From NCBI GenBank assembly GCA_963713695.1, contig CAVQMU010000010.1:434001-498000 (forward strand): a DNA stretch of 64,000 nt. Reading direction: 5' to 3'. The position numbers were made by a program, and so were the translations under genes. The DNA comes from Rhodoblastus sp963713695. GTDB taxonomy: Bacteria > Pseudomonadota > Alphaproteobacteria > Rhizobiales > Beijerinckiaceae. Positions within the stretch are counted from its first letter, which is position 1. Each line of letters begins with the position of its first letter. The notes below the pieces were generated by a model. That model made no database searches. It saw only the letters and a program-made list of their open reading frames with translations, and was not told where the DNA came from. This document shows, one piece after another, positions 16,728-25,586 of this stretch.

Positions 16728-17294
16728 CTATTTCGCGGCGCTGTGACGCTCGGCGGCATGCTCCAGCACGTCGATCATTTTCGCGTTGAATGCGGGGATG
16801 TCGTCAGGCTTGCGCGACGTCACCAGATTTCCGTCGACGACCACTTCCTCATCGACCCATCGGGCGCCGGCGTTGCCGAGATCCGTCTTGAGCGAGGGCC
16901 ATGACGTCATCGTCTTGCCCGAGGCGCCGCCGGCGTCGATCAAAGTCCAGGGGCCATGACAGATCGCGGCGATCGGCCGTTTTTCGTCGACGAAATGCCG
17001 CACGAACTGGATGGCCCGCGGCGCCAGCCGCAGAGCGTCGGGATTGATGACGCCGCCGGGCAGCACAAGGCCGTCATATTGGTCCGCTTCGGCTTCCTCG
17101 AGCGACATGTCGACCGGGATCTGGTCGCCGGGGTCATGATGTCGGAATCCCTGGATGCGTCCCTTTTTGTCGGAGATCACATGGACCTGCGCGCCTTCTT
17201 CGCGCAAAGCCGCGACCGGCTCCGTCAATTCGACCTGTTCGAAGCCATCCGTCGCGAGGACCGCGATCATGCGACCATTCAATCTCGAACCCAT
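16728..17294 (-). CDS. DJ-1/PfpI family protein (type 1 glutamine amidotransferase-like)
   Basis: A 188-aa alpha/beta protein: VAVLATDGFEQVELTEP at the N-terminus, the YDGLVLPGG turn with its conserved acidic region, and the nucleophile elbow AAICHGPWTL with the reactive Cys. PfpI/YhbO-type members act in stress response and are reported as glyoxalases or deglycases. ATG at 17294 follows a GGGAGAG site five to six bases upstream; a longer upstream frame has no support. It is the middle gene of amine oxidase, DJ-1, DUF3175, with short gaps, which suggests a stress operon. Confidence 0.88.
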   Translation of the reverse strand: MGSRLNGRMIAVLATDGFEQVELTEPVAALREEGAQVHVISDKKGRIQGFRHHDPGDQIPVDMSLEEAEADQYDGLVLPGGVINPDALRLAPRAIQFVRHFVDEKRPIAAICHGPWTLIDAGGASGKTMTSWPSLKTDLGNAGARWVDEEVVVDGNLVTSRKPDDIPAFNAKMIDVLEHAAERHSAAK

Positions 17295-17325
17295 CTCGTC
17301 TCTCCCAAAGGATTGATGAAATGCA

Positions 17326-18597
17326 TCAATGCCGAGGAAGCGACGGGGTTCCAAATGCCGAGTCAGCGCCGCCCCGGCACAGGGCCGCGATCGCTTCTTC
17401 GGCCGCGCGGACGCCGCTGTCATGCGCCCCATGGGCGGTGGAGAAGTCATGCGGATGCGTGGCTTCGCCGGCAAAGAAGATGCGGCGTTCAAAGGGGCGC
17501 GCGAGAATTTTTCGCGCGCCGGAATGACCGGGAAGCGCATAGCTGTATGCGCCGCCGATATGGGTCGCGCGCGTCCAGGACGTCGCCACGAGCGGACGCA
17601 GGCGGATGCTTGATCCGAACAGCGCGACGAGCTGGTCGATCGCATATTGGAAGCCCGCGCTCGCGCCGCCGTCCTCGATCACTCCCGCGCCGTCGCCGCC
17701 AAAAAAACATTCGATGCAGGGCGCGCCGAACGGGCGGATATAATAGGAGCCGGTGCGCGCGTCGCGCGGGTCGCCGAGCAAATGCGTCTCGGGCTCGAAG
17801 GGGCCGGCGAGGATTTCAAGAAATATCTTTTCATTGCGCCCGAGCGGCAGGCGCGACGCCGCCTCGATCCAGGGCGCGAGGTCCGAAGGGAGCTTGATCG
17901 CTCCGCCGGCAAGCACGGCGGTCGAGACGGTCAGGATCGCCACTTTTGCGCGGATGACCCCCGCATGTGTGTCGAGCAGGACGCCGTCGCGGTCCCATTG
18001 AATCGAATGGATCGGCGTGGAAAGACGCACGTCGGTCGGTTGCGGGAGGCTTGCGGCGATCAGCGCGCCGTAACCGGCCGGAGACCGCCAGTTGTTTTCC
18101 GTGGAGGCCTCGTCGTAGGCGACATAGTCCCGCGCGGACATGCGGTTGGGCGCGGCGCCGCTGATATAGCCGCTGAGCGCCGCGATATAGGCGTTCCATT
18201 CGCCGCCGGGCGCCATCGCATCGGACGCGATGTCGTTCGGAGGCGGCGCTGTGGCCAGCCGCTCGCTCCAGGCTGCGTAGGCCTTTCTTGCGGCGGCTTG
18301 CTCCGCCGGCGAAAAGCCGAGGTTGCGAAATTGCGAGCCCCAGGCCGGAGTTCGGCGCTCGATCGCCAAACCCTGGGCCTCGGCGATGCGCGTCCACGCG
18401 TTTCGCTCGGCCGAATGGAGCCATTCGCATCCAAGGTCAAGCCGCAGGCCTGAGGTCTCGCATGTCCAGGCCCTGCCGCCGACGCGCTCGGACGCCTCGA
18501 CCAGCAGCGTCGAAAGCCGCGTCGAAGCCAGACGGCGCGCCGCGGCTATTCCCGCCGCGCCGGCCCCGACAATCACGACGTCGAAACCGTCGCCCAT
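17326..18597 (-). CDS. FAD-dependent flavin amine oxidase (NAD(P)-binding Rossmann)
   Basis: A 423-aa flavoenzyme. The dinucleotide-binding motif is at the N-terminus (VVIVGAGAAGIAAARRL), followed by VGGRAWT, the second FAD contact of amine oxidases. The C-terminal FAD motif reads RIFFAGEATHPHDFSTAHGAHDSG. The substrate (polyamine, monoamine or other) cannot be told. ATG at 18597 begins immediately before the Rossmann strand; the ORF is open further upstream but without family features. It is the first gene of the minus-strand operon with DJ-1 and DUF3175. Confidence 0.88.
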   Translation of the reverse strand: MGDGFDVVIVGAGAAGIAAARRLASTRLSTLLVEASERVGGRAWTCETSGLRLDLGCEWLHSAERNAWTRIAEAQGLAIERRTPAWGSQFRNLGFSPAEQAAARKAYAAWSERLATAPPPNDIASDAMAPGGEWNAYIAALSGYISGAAPNRMSARDYVAYDEASTENNWRSPAGYGALIAASLPQPTDVRLSTPIHSIQWDRDGVLLDTHAGVIRAKVAILTVSTAVLAGGAIKLPSDLAPWIEAASRLPLGRNEKIFLEILAGPFEPETHLLGDPRDARTGSYYIRPFGAPCIECFFGGDGAGVIEDGGASAGFQYAIDQLVALFGSSIRLRPLVATSWTRATHIGGAYSYALPGHSGARKILARPFERRIFFAGEATHPHDFSTAHGAHDSGVRAAEEAIAALCRGGADSAFGTPSLPRH

Positions 18598-18749
18598 TTC
18601 AAATCTCCGAATCCGCGCCCGGCGAAAGCAGCATGGAACTTTGGCCTTTTGCGTGAGTCTCCGCACATTTTTTGAAGCTGCGCAACGAACTTGAACGACG
18701 ACGCCGACGTCCAACGCTCAATTCGCGAGGAGACGGGAGAACTTGATCC

Positions 18750-19082
18750 ATGTCTACGAGAAGCGGAGCAGTTGGCGCGCTCTCTGGCGCGCTCTTGGCG
18801 GCGCTTGCGTTGATCGCACAGCGCGGCGCCTGCGCCGATCATTTTGCGCGAGTCCGGACGGACGTCGCCGATTCCAGCGCGGCTCCGAACGAGATTCCCG
18901 AGTTCGACATTGCCAGGAAGAAGGGCGACCTGAGCCACAAGCTCAATTCGACCGGAGGCGTCATCCACCCCGAGGGGAGCGTGGACCCGGGCATGCAGAA
19001 GCCGGCGCCGCCGGTCGGCGCGACGCCCGTCGTGCCGCCGCCGGGGAGCCCGGGTGGGAAACAGGACGTGCAACCGAAATAA
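18750..19082 (+). CDS. Small secreted protein of unknown function
   Basis: A 110-aa protein with an N-terminal signal peptide (hydrophobic residues ~8-24, cleavage near GACA) and a short soluble part. The middle reads LSHKLNSTGGVIHPEGSVDPGMQ and the tail is Pro-rich (PPVGATPVVPPPGSPGG). Similar short proteins with a GVIHP..VDPGM motif occur in other Hyphomicrobiales as far as I recall; none has a known function. A GGGAG sequence precedes the ATG. It may be a periplasmic or surface protein. Confidence 0.7.
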   Translation: MSTRSGAVGALSGALLAALALIAQRGACADHFARVRTDVADSSAAPNEIPEFDIARKKGDLSHKLNSTGGVIHPEGSVDPGMQKPAPPVGATPVVPPPGSPGGKQDVQPK

Positions 19083-19111
19083 TCGCGCCGTGGTCCGCGC
19101 TGAAATTTCCC

Positions 19112-19136
19112 GGAACCAAACAGCATGCCCATCGTT
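19112..19136 (+). promoter_or_regulatory. EcfG-type general stress promoter upstream of the phasin
   Basis: GGAAC at 19112-19116, a 16-base spacer, then CGTT at 19133-19136. This matches the consensus for the alphaproteobacterial EcfG (SigT/PhyR regulon) sigma factor. It lies about 105 bp before the phasin ATG in the intergenic region. Transcription from it has not been shown. Confidence 0.65.
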
Positions 19137-19241
19137 GACCGGGTGGAATGCGCGGCATGGCGAATCCACTCAGCCGATCATGCTCCATGGTCAGGGCGGC
19201 GCATTTCCAAAACCAGCAAACAATCGTCGGAGATCGGGATC

Positions 19242-19685
19242 ATGGCGACACAGCAGAATTTTTCCGCACAGGTTCAGGGCGTTTCCCCAATAACAGTCTT
19301 CGGCGGCATTGGGCGCAGCTGGCAGGCTATCGCCGCTGAGATTACCACCATGTCCCAGGAAAACCTGGAGGCCGGCAACAAGGCCATGGAGAAGCTGAGC
19401 GAGGTCAAGAACCTGCCTGACGCCCTCTCCATTCAATCGGACCTCGTCAAGGCGGCCTTCGAGACAATTGGCCAGCACGGGCCGCGCATCGCGCAAATCG
19501 CGGCCTCGACGCCGGCTGAAATCATCAAGGGCTATCAGGAAGCGTTCGGCAAGATGGCGGAGGTCGGCTCCGACGCGGTGCAAAAGGCTTCGGACACGAC
19601 CCGCTCCGTGGTGGAGCAATCGAAAGGCGCGGTTAGAGACGCGTCAAGCAGGACAGAGGAAACGGCTCGCTCTGCGACGCGGTGA
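19242..19685 (+). CDS. Phasin family protein
   Basis: A 147-aa helical protein of the phasin type, which coats polyhydroxyalkanoate granules or acts as a stress-related helper. The core (WQAIAAEITTMSQENLEAGNKAMEKL..VKNLPDALSIQSDLVKAAFE) and the Ala/Ser/Thr-rich C-terminal helix (SDAVQKASDTTRSVVEQSK) are characteristic. ATG at 19242 has GGAG about nine bases upstream; the longer ORF upstream is out of character. An EcfG-like promoter lies ~105 bp upstream, suggesting general-stress control. No PHA synthesis gene is nearby. Confidence 0.88.
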   Translation: MATQQNFSAQVQGVSPITVFGGIGRSWQAIAAEITTMSQENLEAGNKAMEKLSEVKNLPDALSIQSDLVKAAFETIGQHGPRIAQIAASTPAEIIKGYQEAFGKMAEVGSDAVQKASDTTRSVVEQSKGAVRDASSRTEETARSATR

Positions 19686-19724
19686 TCGCGCGATGGCGCG
19701 GCCAATTCTGGAAACGATGAGACG

Positions 19725-20033
19725 ATGGGCGTCGATGTAGAGGCAAAGTCCGAACGCTTCGTTGCGACCAATGGCGCGGCCGCGCCGCCGACAGAAGTTC
19801 CAGCGCCTCAGCCTTCGGGGCCTGCGCCTGCGCCAGATCCGGCGCCGTCGCAGCCTCCGGGGCCAACGCCGATGCCGGATCCGCCTCAGCCCGTCCCGCG
19901 CCCCGCGGAGAGGCCACCCGCGGAAATTCCCAATAATCCCTCGCCGAACGAAGCGCCCGTCGTCGATCCCGTCCCTGAGCCATCGCCTCCGGCGCCGCGT
20001 GCGCGACGCGCCGGCGCGCAAGCCGGAGGTTGA
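19725..20033 (+). CDS. Proline-rich small protein preceding ku
   Basis: A 102-aa frame with about one-third Pro, mostly in PAP, PDP and PPQP runs, ending in an Arg/Ala tail. It has no signal peptide and no known domain. It is supported by position: its TGA is two bases before the ku ATG, and the ku Shine-Dalgarno (GGAGG) lies inside its last codons, so it would be translationally coupled. The high GC and low complexity mean it could be a chance ORF. Confidence 0.45.
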   Translation: MGVDVEAKSERFVATNGAAAPPTEVPAPQPSGPAPAPDPAPSQPPGPTPMPDPPQPVPRPAERPPAEIPNNPSPNEAPVVDPVPEPSPPAPRARRAGAQAGG

Positions 20034-20035
20034 TC

Positions 20036-20830
20036 ATGCCGACGCGTCCGTTCTGGAAGGGCTATCTCAAATTGTCCCTCGTGACCTGCCCGGTCGCAAT
20101 GACGCCGGCGACCACGGAAAATGCCAAAGTCCGCTTTCATGTCATGAACAGGGCGACCGGCAATCGCGTGGTCAGCCAGTATGTCGACGCGGTCGATGGC
20201 GCAACCGTCGAGGAAGACGATCTCGCCAAGGGCTATGAGAAGGCGGAAGACGAGTTCGTGCTGGTCGAGGACGACGAACTGGATGCGCTCGGGCTTGAAA
20301 GCACGCGAACCATCGACATCGAAAGCTTCGTCCCCGCCGACAGCGTCGACTGGATCTGGTACGACAAGGCGCATTATCTGGCGCCCGACGACAAGGTGGG
20401 CGAAGAGGCCTTCGCCGTCATTCGCGACGCCATGAAAGCGACCGCGCGAATTGGACTGTCGCGGCTCGTGCTTTATCGGCGTGAGCGGCCGGTCATGCTG
20501 AAGCCCCTGGGGAAGGGCCTGGCGCTCTGGACATTACGCTATCGCGACGAGGTTCGGGCGCCCGACGCCTATTTCGAGGGCGTTTCCAGCGCGAAACCCA
20601 AGGCGGAGGCGCTGGACCTCGTCGCAGAACTGATCGCGAGGCGAAATACATCCTGGAGCGCCGATCTGGCGCGCGATCCGATGCAGGAAAAATTGCTCGC
20701 GCTCATCCAGGCGAAACAAAAAGGGCAAAAGCGCGCGGTCCGCAAGCCGTCGCCCGAGCCGCAATCGACGCCCGACAATGTCGTCAATATCATGGATGCG
20801 CTGAAACGAAGCCTCAAGGCGGACCGTTAA
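20036..20830 (+). CDS. ku: Ku protein (non-homologous end joining), first copy
   Basis: A 264-aa bacterial Ku homologue that forms a dimeric ring on DNA double-strand ends and recruits LigD. The family start (RPFWKGYLKLSLVTCPVAM), the central FVLVEDDELDALGLESTRTIDIESF, the WYDKAHYLAPDD strand and IGLSRLVLYRRERPVMLKPLGKGL are all present. A short basic tail ends at 264. ATG at 20036 has GGAGG about seven bases upstream. It converges with the small membrane gene (4-bp overlap at stops), and the second Ku and LigD lie beyond. Confidence 0.95.
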   Translation: MPTRPFWKGYLKLSLVTCPVAMTPATTENAKVRFHVMNRATGNRVVSQYVDAVDGATVEEDDLAKGYEKAEDEFVLVEDDELDALGLESTRTIDIESFVPADSVDWIWYDKAHYLAPDDKVGEEAFAVIRDAMKATARIGLSRLVLYRRERPVMLKPLGKGLALWTLRYRDEVRAPDAYFEGVSSAKPKAEALDLVAELIARRNTSWSADLARDPMQEKLLALIQAKQKGQKRAVRKPSPEPQSTPDNVVNIMDALKRSLKADR

Positions 20831-21165
20831 TCGCCCTGGCAATGCCGGCGCTCGCAAAATTGCGGCCGGCGCGCTTTCGCTTCGATCGCGATCGGACGAA
20901 GCAAGCCGCCACTTTCGCCGTCCTCATCGGCCGACGCCAGCAGCATGATGGCGCCCGCGACCGCCGCGGTCGCGAAAGTCGATGCGCAGCCGGCAAACAG
21001 CATCGCCAAAGCTGTCGCCTCCTCGTCGCTTGCCAGGACCAGCGTTCTCAGATCGTAGATGTCGAAGCCGAGGAGAAGCGCGGCCAAAACCGCGCCAAGC
21101 GCCGCGCCTGCGATCAGGTTCACGGCGAGCAGGTGGAAAAGATGATTGATGTCGCTGCGACGCAT
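20827..21165 (-). CDS. Small two-helix membrane protein downstream of ligD
   Basis: A 112-aa protein with two predicted membrane helices: LLAVNLIAGAALGAVLAALLLGF and AMLFAGCASTFATAAVAGAIMLLASA. A short acidic and basic tail follows. No family was recognised with confidence. ATG at 21165 (MRRSDINHLFHLL) gives a sensible N-terminus; an in-frame ORF runs to 21231. It lies about 90 bp downstream of ligD on the same strand and may be a late gene of the NHEJ operon or an independent one. Confidence 0.65.
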   Translation of the reverse strand: MRRSDINHLFHLLAVNLIAGAALGAVLAALLLGFDIYDLRTLVLASDEEATALAMLFAGCASTFATAAVAGAIMLLASADEDGESGGLLRPIAIEAKARRPQFCERRHCQGD

Positions 21166-21255
21166 CGCCAGCCCCCATTCAAGGCGGCGTTGCGCTGCTT
21201 CCGGCGCCTTTTCTCGATAACGTGGACGCAAGACAAATGTTCACGGCGCAAATAT

Positions 21256-23697
21256 TCAAGGTCGTTTTCGAGGCAAAGGCGCCGCTGCGTCGAAAAAGTC
21301 AGCCCATGGAATGGACCGCAGCGACGCAAGCCGGGCCGGCGCATTGGCGATCGTGAAATGGGCGGCGCCAAGCGCCGGATTGAGCTCCTCCCAATCGAGC
21401 GGCATGGACACGGGCGCGCCCGGCCGCGCGCGGGGGCTGTAAGGCGCGACCGCCGTCGCGCCGCGCTGGTTGCGCAGATAATCGACAAAGATTTTTCCAC
21501 GCCGCGATTTCTTGGCGATGGTCGAGACGTAAAGGTCGGGGCTGTCCTTGGCCATGCCGTCCGCCAGGGCTTTGGCGAAGGCCTTGACCGCCTCCCAATT
21601 CGCGCGCGGTTTCAGCGGCGCCGAGACATGCAGTCCCTTGCCGCCGCTGGTCTTGACGAAAGCCGCGAGGCCCGCGCGTTCAAGACGCTGGCGGACCTCC
21701 TGCGCGGCGTCGATCAGCGCGGCAAATGCGACGCCGTCGCCCGGATCGAGATCCATGATCAGCATGTCCGGACGCTCGATATCGGAAGCCTTGCTGCCCC
21801 AGGGATGGATTTCGAGCGCCGCGCCCTGCGCGAGCGTCAGCAACCCCTGGAGATCGCGGATTCCGATCAGGCTTTCCTGCGGCTCAGCGGGGTCATGCAG
21901 TTCGACCAGAGCGGAGCCGGCGCCTTTCCACAGGTGCTTCTGGAAGAATTGCTGGCCGCCGATTCCCTCGGGGCACCGGAGCAGCGCCAGCGGCCGGTCG
22001 ACGATGAAGGGCGCCGCATGGCTCCAGATCTCCGCGTAATAATCGGCAAGCCCTTCCTTGGTCACGCCGGCGTCCGGCCAATAGAGCCTGTCGGCATGGG
22101 TGAGCCTTATGGTCGGGCGTCGCTCCGGTTGATCGCGTCTCGGGGCAGGCATTTCTCGAACGACCTCCGTCGCTGTCTTGTCCTCGCGCAATCCGCGAAA
22201 CGACGCATGCCGCAAATGGCCATCCGCCGTCCAGGCGCGAAATTCGATTTCGGCGACCAGTTCGGGCCGCACCGGCTTCATGTTGCGCGCCTCCTCGGCG
22301 CCGAGCTTTTGCGCGAAAGGCGAATTCGACAGGCGCAGCGGCTCAAGCCGTTGCATCAAGCCCGCGGCCATGGCGGCGGAAAACCCGGTTCCCACCCGCC
22401 CGACATAGGTCAGCGCGTCGCCGTCATAGACGCCGAGCGCCAGCGAGCCGATCGCGAGCCGCGACGTGGTCGAGGGGACATAGCCGCCGATGACGAATTC
22501 CTGCCGCGCCGTGCACTTGGACTTGAGCCAGCTCTTGCCGCGCCCCGAACGATAAGGCGAATCCGCCCGCTTCGACACGATGCCTTCGAGGCTCATGCGG
22601 CAGGCGTGGCGAAGAACCTTTTCGCCATCCTCCTCGAAATGCTGGCTGTAGCGCAGCGTCCCCTTCTGATCGGCCAAAAGGCTTTGCAGGACATGCTTGC
22701 GCTCGGCGAGCGGCGCGTCCCGCAAGTCATATCCATCGAGGTGGAGCGCATCGAAGAGATAGAAGCGGAAGCGGTCTTCGCGCCCCTCGCTGAGGTCGCC
22801 CTGCAGCGCGGAGAAGTCGGACGCGCCGCTTTTGCTTTCAACGACGAGTTCGCCATCCAGGATCGCCGACTTGAGCGGCAGCCGGCGAAGATCGGCGCGC
22901 AAGGCGGCTCCGAATTTTTTCGTCCAGTCGAGACCGCTGCGCGTAAGAAGCGTCGCCTTGCCGCCCTCGATCCGCGCCTGCAGGCGATAGCCGTCGAACT
23001 TGATCTCATGCAGCCAGCGTTCGCCATGCGGCGGCTTGGACGCAAGGGACGCCAGCGCCGGTTCGACGAAGCGCGGCATGGACGCCTTTTTTGCGCCGGG
23101 GATCTGCGATGGGGCGATGTTTCCCGCGACTTCGGCGAGCGTTCGGCCGGACTTTGCGGAGGCCGGCTGCTCCTCGAGAATATCCGTATCCCCGGGATCG
23201 CGCGCGGCCTCGTCGTCGCTTTTGATCAACAGCCAGTTCTCGTGTTTCTCGCGCGGCTTCGGCGCCATGCGGACGAGATGCCAGCGGCCGTGCAGCTTCT
23301 CGCCGTCCAGTTCGAAATCGAGATGGCCCTTGGCGAGGCTTTTTTGCGGATCATGCAAGGGGCGCCATGACCCCCTGTCCCAGACGATGACGGTCCCGCC
23401 GCCATATTGGCCCTTGGGAATCGTCCCTTCGAACGCGCCATAGTCAAGCGGATGGTCTTCGACCGCGACGGCGAGCCGCTTTTCGCCGGGCACGAGGCTC
23501 GGCCCCCGCGTCACGGCCCAGCTCTTGAGCACGCCGTCGAGTTCGAGCCGCAGGTCGTAATGCAGTCGCCGCGCGTCATGCTTCTGGATGACGAAAAGAT
23601 TTTTCGCGGGCGTCTTCGCCTGCGCTTGCCGGCCTTTTCCGCGCGGCTCGCGGGTCGCCTTGAAATCACGCTTGTTGCGATAGGCCGCGAGCGCCAT
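21256..23697 (-). CDS. ligD: LigD, three-domain NHEJ DNA ligase
   Basis: An 813-aa repair enzyme with domains in the Pseudomonas order. The phosphoesterase (about 30-160) has H40, D48, H82 and Y86 (HDARRLHYD; EDHPLDY). The ATP-dependent ligase (about 205-520) has the adenylated lysine K233 (EIKFDGYRL). The primase-polymerase (about 525-800) has the metal aspartates D649 and D651 (IMDLDPGDG). LigD trims, fills and seals Ku-bound double-strand ends. ATG at 23697 lies three bases after the stop of the second ku, forming a ku-ligD operon. It is intact. Confidence 0.96.
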   Translation of the reverse strand: MALAAYRNKRDFKATREPRGKGRQAQAKTPAKNLFVIQKHDARRLHYDLRLELDGVLKSWAVTRGPSLVPGEKRLAVAVEDHPLDYGAFEGTIPKGQYGGGTVIVWDRGSWRPLHDPQKSLAKGHLDFELDGEKLHGRWHLVRMAPKPREKHENWLLIKSDDEAARDPGDTDILEEQPASAKSGRTLAEVAGNIAPSQIPGAKKASMPRFVEPALASLASKPPHGERWLHEIKFDGYRLQARIEGGKATLLTRSGLDWTKKFGAALRADLRRLPLKSAILDGELVVESKSGASDFSALQGDLSEGREDRFRFYLFDALHLDGYDLRDAPLAERKHVLQSLLADQKGTLRYSQHFEEDGEKVLRHACRMSLEGIVSKRADSPYRSGRGKSWLKSKCTARQEFVIGGYVPSTTSRLAIGSLALGVYDGDALTYVGRVGTGFSAAMAAGLMQRLEPLRLSNSPFAQKLGAEEARNMKPVRPELVAEIEFRAWTADGHLRHASFRGLREDKTATEVVREMPAPRRDQPERRPTIRLTHADRLYWPDAGVTKEGLADYYAEIWSHAAPFIVDRPLALLRCPEGIGGQQFFQKHLWKGAGSALVELHDPAEPQESLIGIRDLQGLLTLAQGAALEIHPWGSKASDIERPDMLIMDLDPGDGVAFAALIDAAQEVRQRLERAGLAAFVKTSGGKGLHVSAPLKPRANWEAVKAFAKALADGMAKDSPDLYVSTIAKKSRRGKIFVDYLRNQRGATAVAPYSPRARPGAPVSMPLDWEELNPALGAAHFTIANAPARLASLRSIPWADFFDAAAPLPRKRP

Positions 23698-23700
23698 GCA

Positions 23701-24579
23701 TCAGCCCGCCTTCCGGCGCGACGGGCGCGGCTTTTGCGTGCGGCGCGGCGCGGACGCCGGCCCCTTGCTGGCGGCTTTCGAGCGGCGCTCTCCCGTCGAG
23801 CGGGCGCCGGCGCCCGCGCTGTCGCGCAAGGCCTGCAGAAGGCTTGTCGACCTGGCCGGCCGCTGCTTCTTCGGCGCGGCGAGCGCCCTGCCTTCCATCT
23901 TGGCCTTGACCAGTTCGGCCAGCGCCGCTTCGTAGCGGTCCTCCTGCTGAGCAGGATCGAAGACGCCCTGCTTCGTGCCGATGATATGTTCAGCGAGATC
24001 GAGCATTTCGCCCTTGATCCGCAAGTCGGGAACGGCGCTGAAGGCCTCGCTGGCGGCGCGCACCTCGTAATCGAAATGCAGGGTGGTCGCGATCAACCCG
24101 GCGCCGTGGGCGCGGATGACCAGCGTGCGGGTGCGGCGGAACAGCACGGCCTGGGCGATCGCCGCGGCCTTGCGCTGTGCGAGCCCCTCGCGGATGACGT
24201 TGAAAGCGTCCGCGCCGCTCGCGTCGGCTGGGGCGAGATAATAGGGCTTGTCGAAGAAAACCTCGTCGACGCCGGCCAGCGGGATGAAGGCTTTCACCGA
24301 AAGGATCTTGTCGCCTTCGGCTTGCGCCTCGGCGATTTCCTCGGGCTCGATGAGGATATAGCGATCCTTTTCGACCTCGTAGCCCTTGACCTGCTGATCC
24401 TTGTCCACCGTCTCGCCGGTGACGCTGTCGACGAACGCGCGCCGCACGCGATGCCCGGTGGCGCGGTTGATGGTGCTGAATGCGATCCGGTCCGACGTGG
24501 ACGCCGCCGTATAAAGCGCGACCGGGCAGCTCAAGGCGGAAACTTGCAAGAAACCTTTCCAGTTTGCGCGCGGCTTCAT
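23701..24579 (-). CDS. ku: Ku protein, second copy, with long basic tail
   Basis: A 292-aa Ku: RANWKGFLQVSALSCPVAL, AFSTINRATGHRVRRAFVDSVTG, YILIEPEEIAEAQAEGDKILSVKAF and YYLAPAD are core Ku features. The last ~55 residues are a Lys/Arg/Ser/Pro/Ala-rich tail (ending PSRRKAG), longer than in the other copy. Such tails in bacterial Ku bind DNA and can tune ligase recruitment. It is directly upstream of ligD. The two Ku proteins could form hetero-complexes, as reported for some rhizobia. Confidence 0.95.
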   Translation of the reverse strand: MKPRANWKGFLQVSALSCPVALYTAASTSDRIAFSTINRATGHRVRRAFVDSVTGETVDKDQQVKGYEVEKDRYILIEPEEIAEAQAEGDKILSVKAFIPLAGVDEVFFDKPYYLAPADASGADAFNVIREGLAQRKAAAIAQAVLFRRTRTLVIRAHGAGLIATTLHFDYEVRAASEAFSAVPDLRIKGEMLDLAEHIIGTKQGVFDPAQQEDRYEAALAELVKAKMEGRALAAPKKQRPARSTSLLQALRDSAGAGARSTGERRSKAASKGPASAPRRTQKPRPSRRKAG

Positions 24580-24710
24580 TGTGTCAGGCCCTTGCGGTCG
24601 ATCGCCTGATGGCGCTGTTTCGAGCCAAAAAACCGACGGTCAGCGCGTCAACTCCGGCCAGGTTTTTTAAGTTCCTCGGGCTTTCGAACGCTTGGCCCTC
24701 TGCAGCAGGG

Positions 24711-25586
24711 CTAGATCTCGTTCATGACTTGAGCGTGGGCGAGCAAGGCGAACAATGCCGTGCCCCCGAGGATGTTGCCGACTAGAACGGGCAGCCCGAA
24801 GTCCAGCAGCATGGGGACCCAGCCGAGGGCGCCGTTCAGGACGAGCATGAAGGCTTCGACGCTTCCTGCGACGATATGCATGAACCCGCCGGCGGCGATC
24901 AGCCATGTCATCATGGCGAGCACATGGAATTGCGCCGCTTCGGCGCCGGGAATCATCCAGACCATCGCCGCCATCAGAAAGCCTGCGCCCGTCGCCCTGA
25001 CGAGCATTTCCGGCCAGCTGTGGTGCAGGATGTGCTGGCTGATGTTCAGCGCCTCCTGCCGTATCTCCGGCGTCAGGATCGACGTCATGCTGAAAAAGGC
25101 CGCCGCGAAAAACGTCCCGGCGATGTTGGCGAGAAGGACGATGCTCCACAAGCGGCACAGTCTCGCAAGCTTGCCGAAGGTGAACTCCGACAGAACCGGC
25201 AGGACCACGGTGATCGTATTTTCGGTGAAAAGCTGTTGGCGGGACAAGACCGCCACGATGAAGCCGACGCAATAGCCGAAGTCCGCCACAAGTGGTCGCC
25301 AGGGCGCATCCGGCAGCCGCATCTGCAGGATGGCTTGCGCCAAAAGCGAGAGACTGATCGACAGGCCGGCGGCGAAGCCGGACCACCAGAGCGAGGTCGC
25401 CGGCCGCGCCATCTCTTCTTCGCCAAGCTTGCGCACGATTGCGTAGATGACGGGGGTGCGCGGGCTCGACCGATCCTCGATGTCCTGGACTTCACTCGGG
25501 CTGACCGCGCCGCGTCCGCCTTGGTCGCGACTGGCGTCAGCCGCACGGCGGCCGTCCTGCGCTTGCTTTTCGGGTTGATCCATCAT
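24711..25586 (-). CDS. Formate/nitrite transporter (FNT) family protein
   Basis: A 291-aa membrane protein. A long hydrophilic N-terminal segment (~1-55) precedes six predicted helices of the FNT fold: LWWSGFAAGLSISLSLLAQAIL, VGFIVAVLSRQQLFTENT, LWSIVLLANIAGTFFAAAFF and GGFMHIVAGSVEAFMLVL, the last with a pore-type His. This is closer to the YfdC-like branch with an extended N-terminus than to FocA or NirC, so the anion carried is unclear. It is on the ku-ligD strand but 131 bp upstream, and divergent from the HWE kinase. Confidence 0.85.
   Translation of the reverse strand: MMDQPEKQAQDGRRAADASRDQGGRGAVSPSEVQDIEDRSSPRTPVIYAIVRKLGEEEMARPATSLWWSGFAAGLSISLSLLAQAILQMRLPDAPWRPLVADFGYCVGFIVAVLSRQQLFTENTITVVLPVLSEFTFGKLARLCRLWSIVLLANIAGTFFAAAFFSMTSILTPEIRQEALNISQHILHHSWPEMLVRATGAGFLMAAMVWMIPGAEAAQFHVLAMMTWLIAAGGFMHIVAGSVEAFMLVLNGALGWVPMLLDFGLPVLVGNILGGTALFALLAHAQVMNEI

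Noticed and set aside
17311..17329. TTGATG-N5-CATCAA dyad between the amine oxidase and DJ-1 genes, considered as an FNR box
   Set aside because: The TTGAT and ATCAA half-sites are seven bases apart, not the four an FNR or FixK box needs, and the site lies inside an operon gap.
20842..23370. Very long open frame on the plus strand opposite ligD
   Set aside because: It is an antisense shadow of ligD; the peptide is Arg/Gly/Ala-rich without domain motifs, while the minus strand encodes all three LigD domains.
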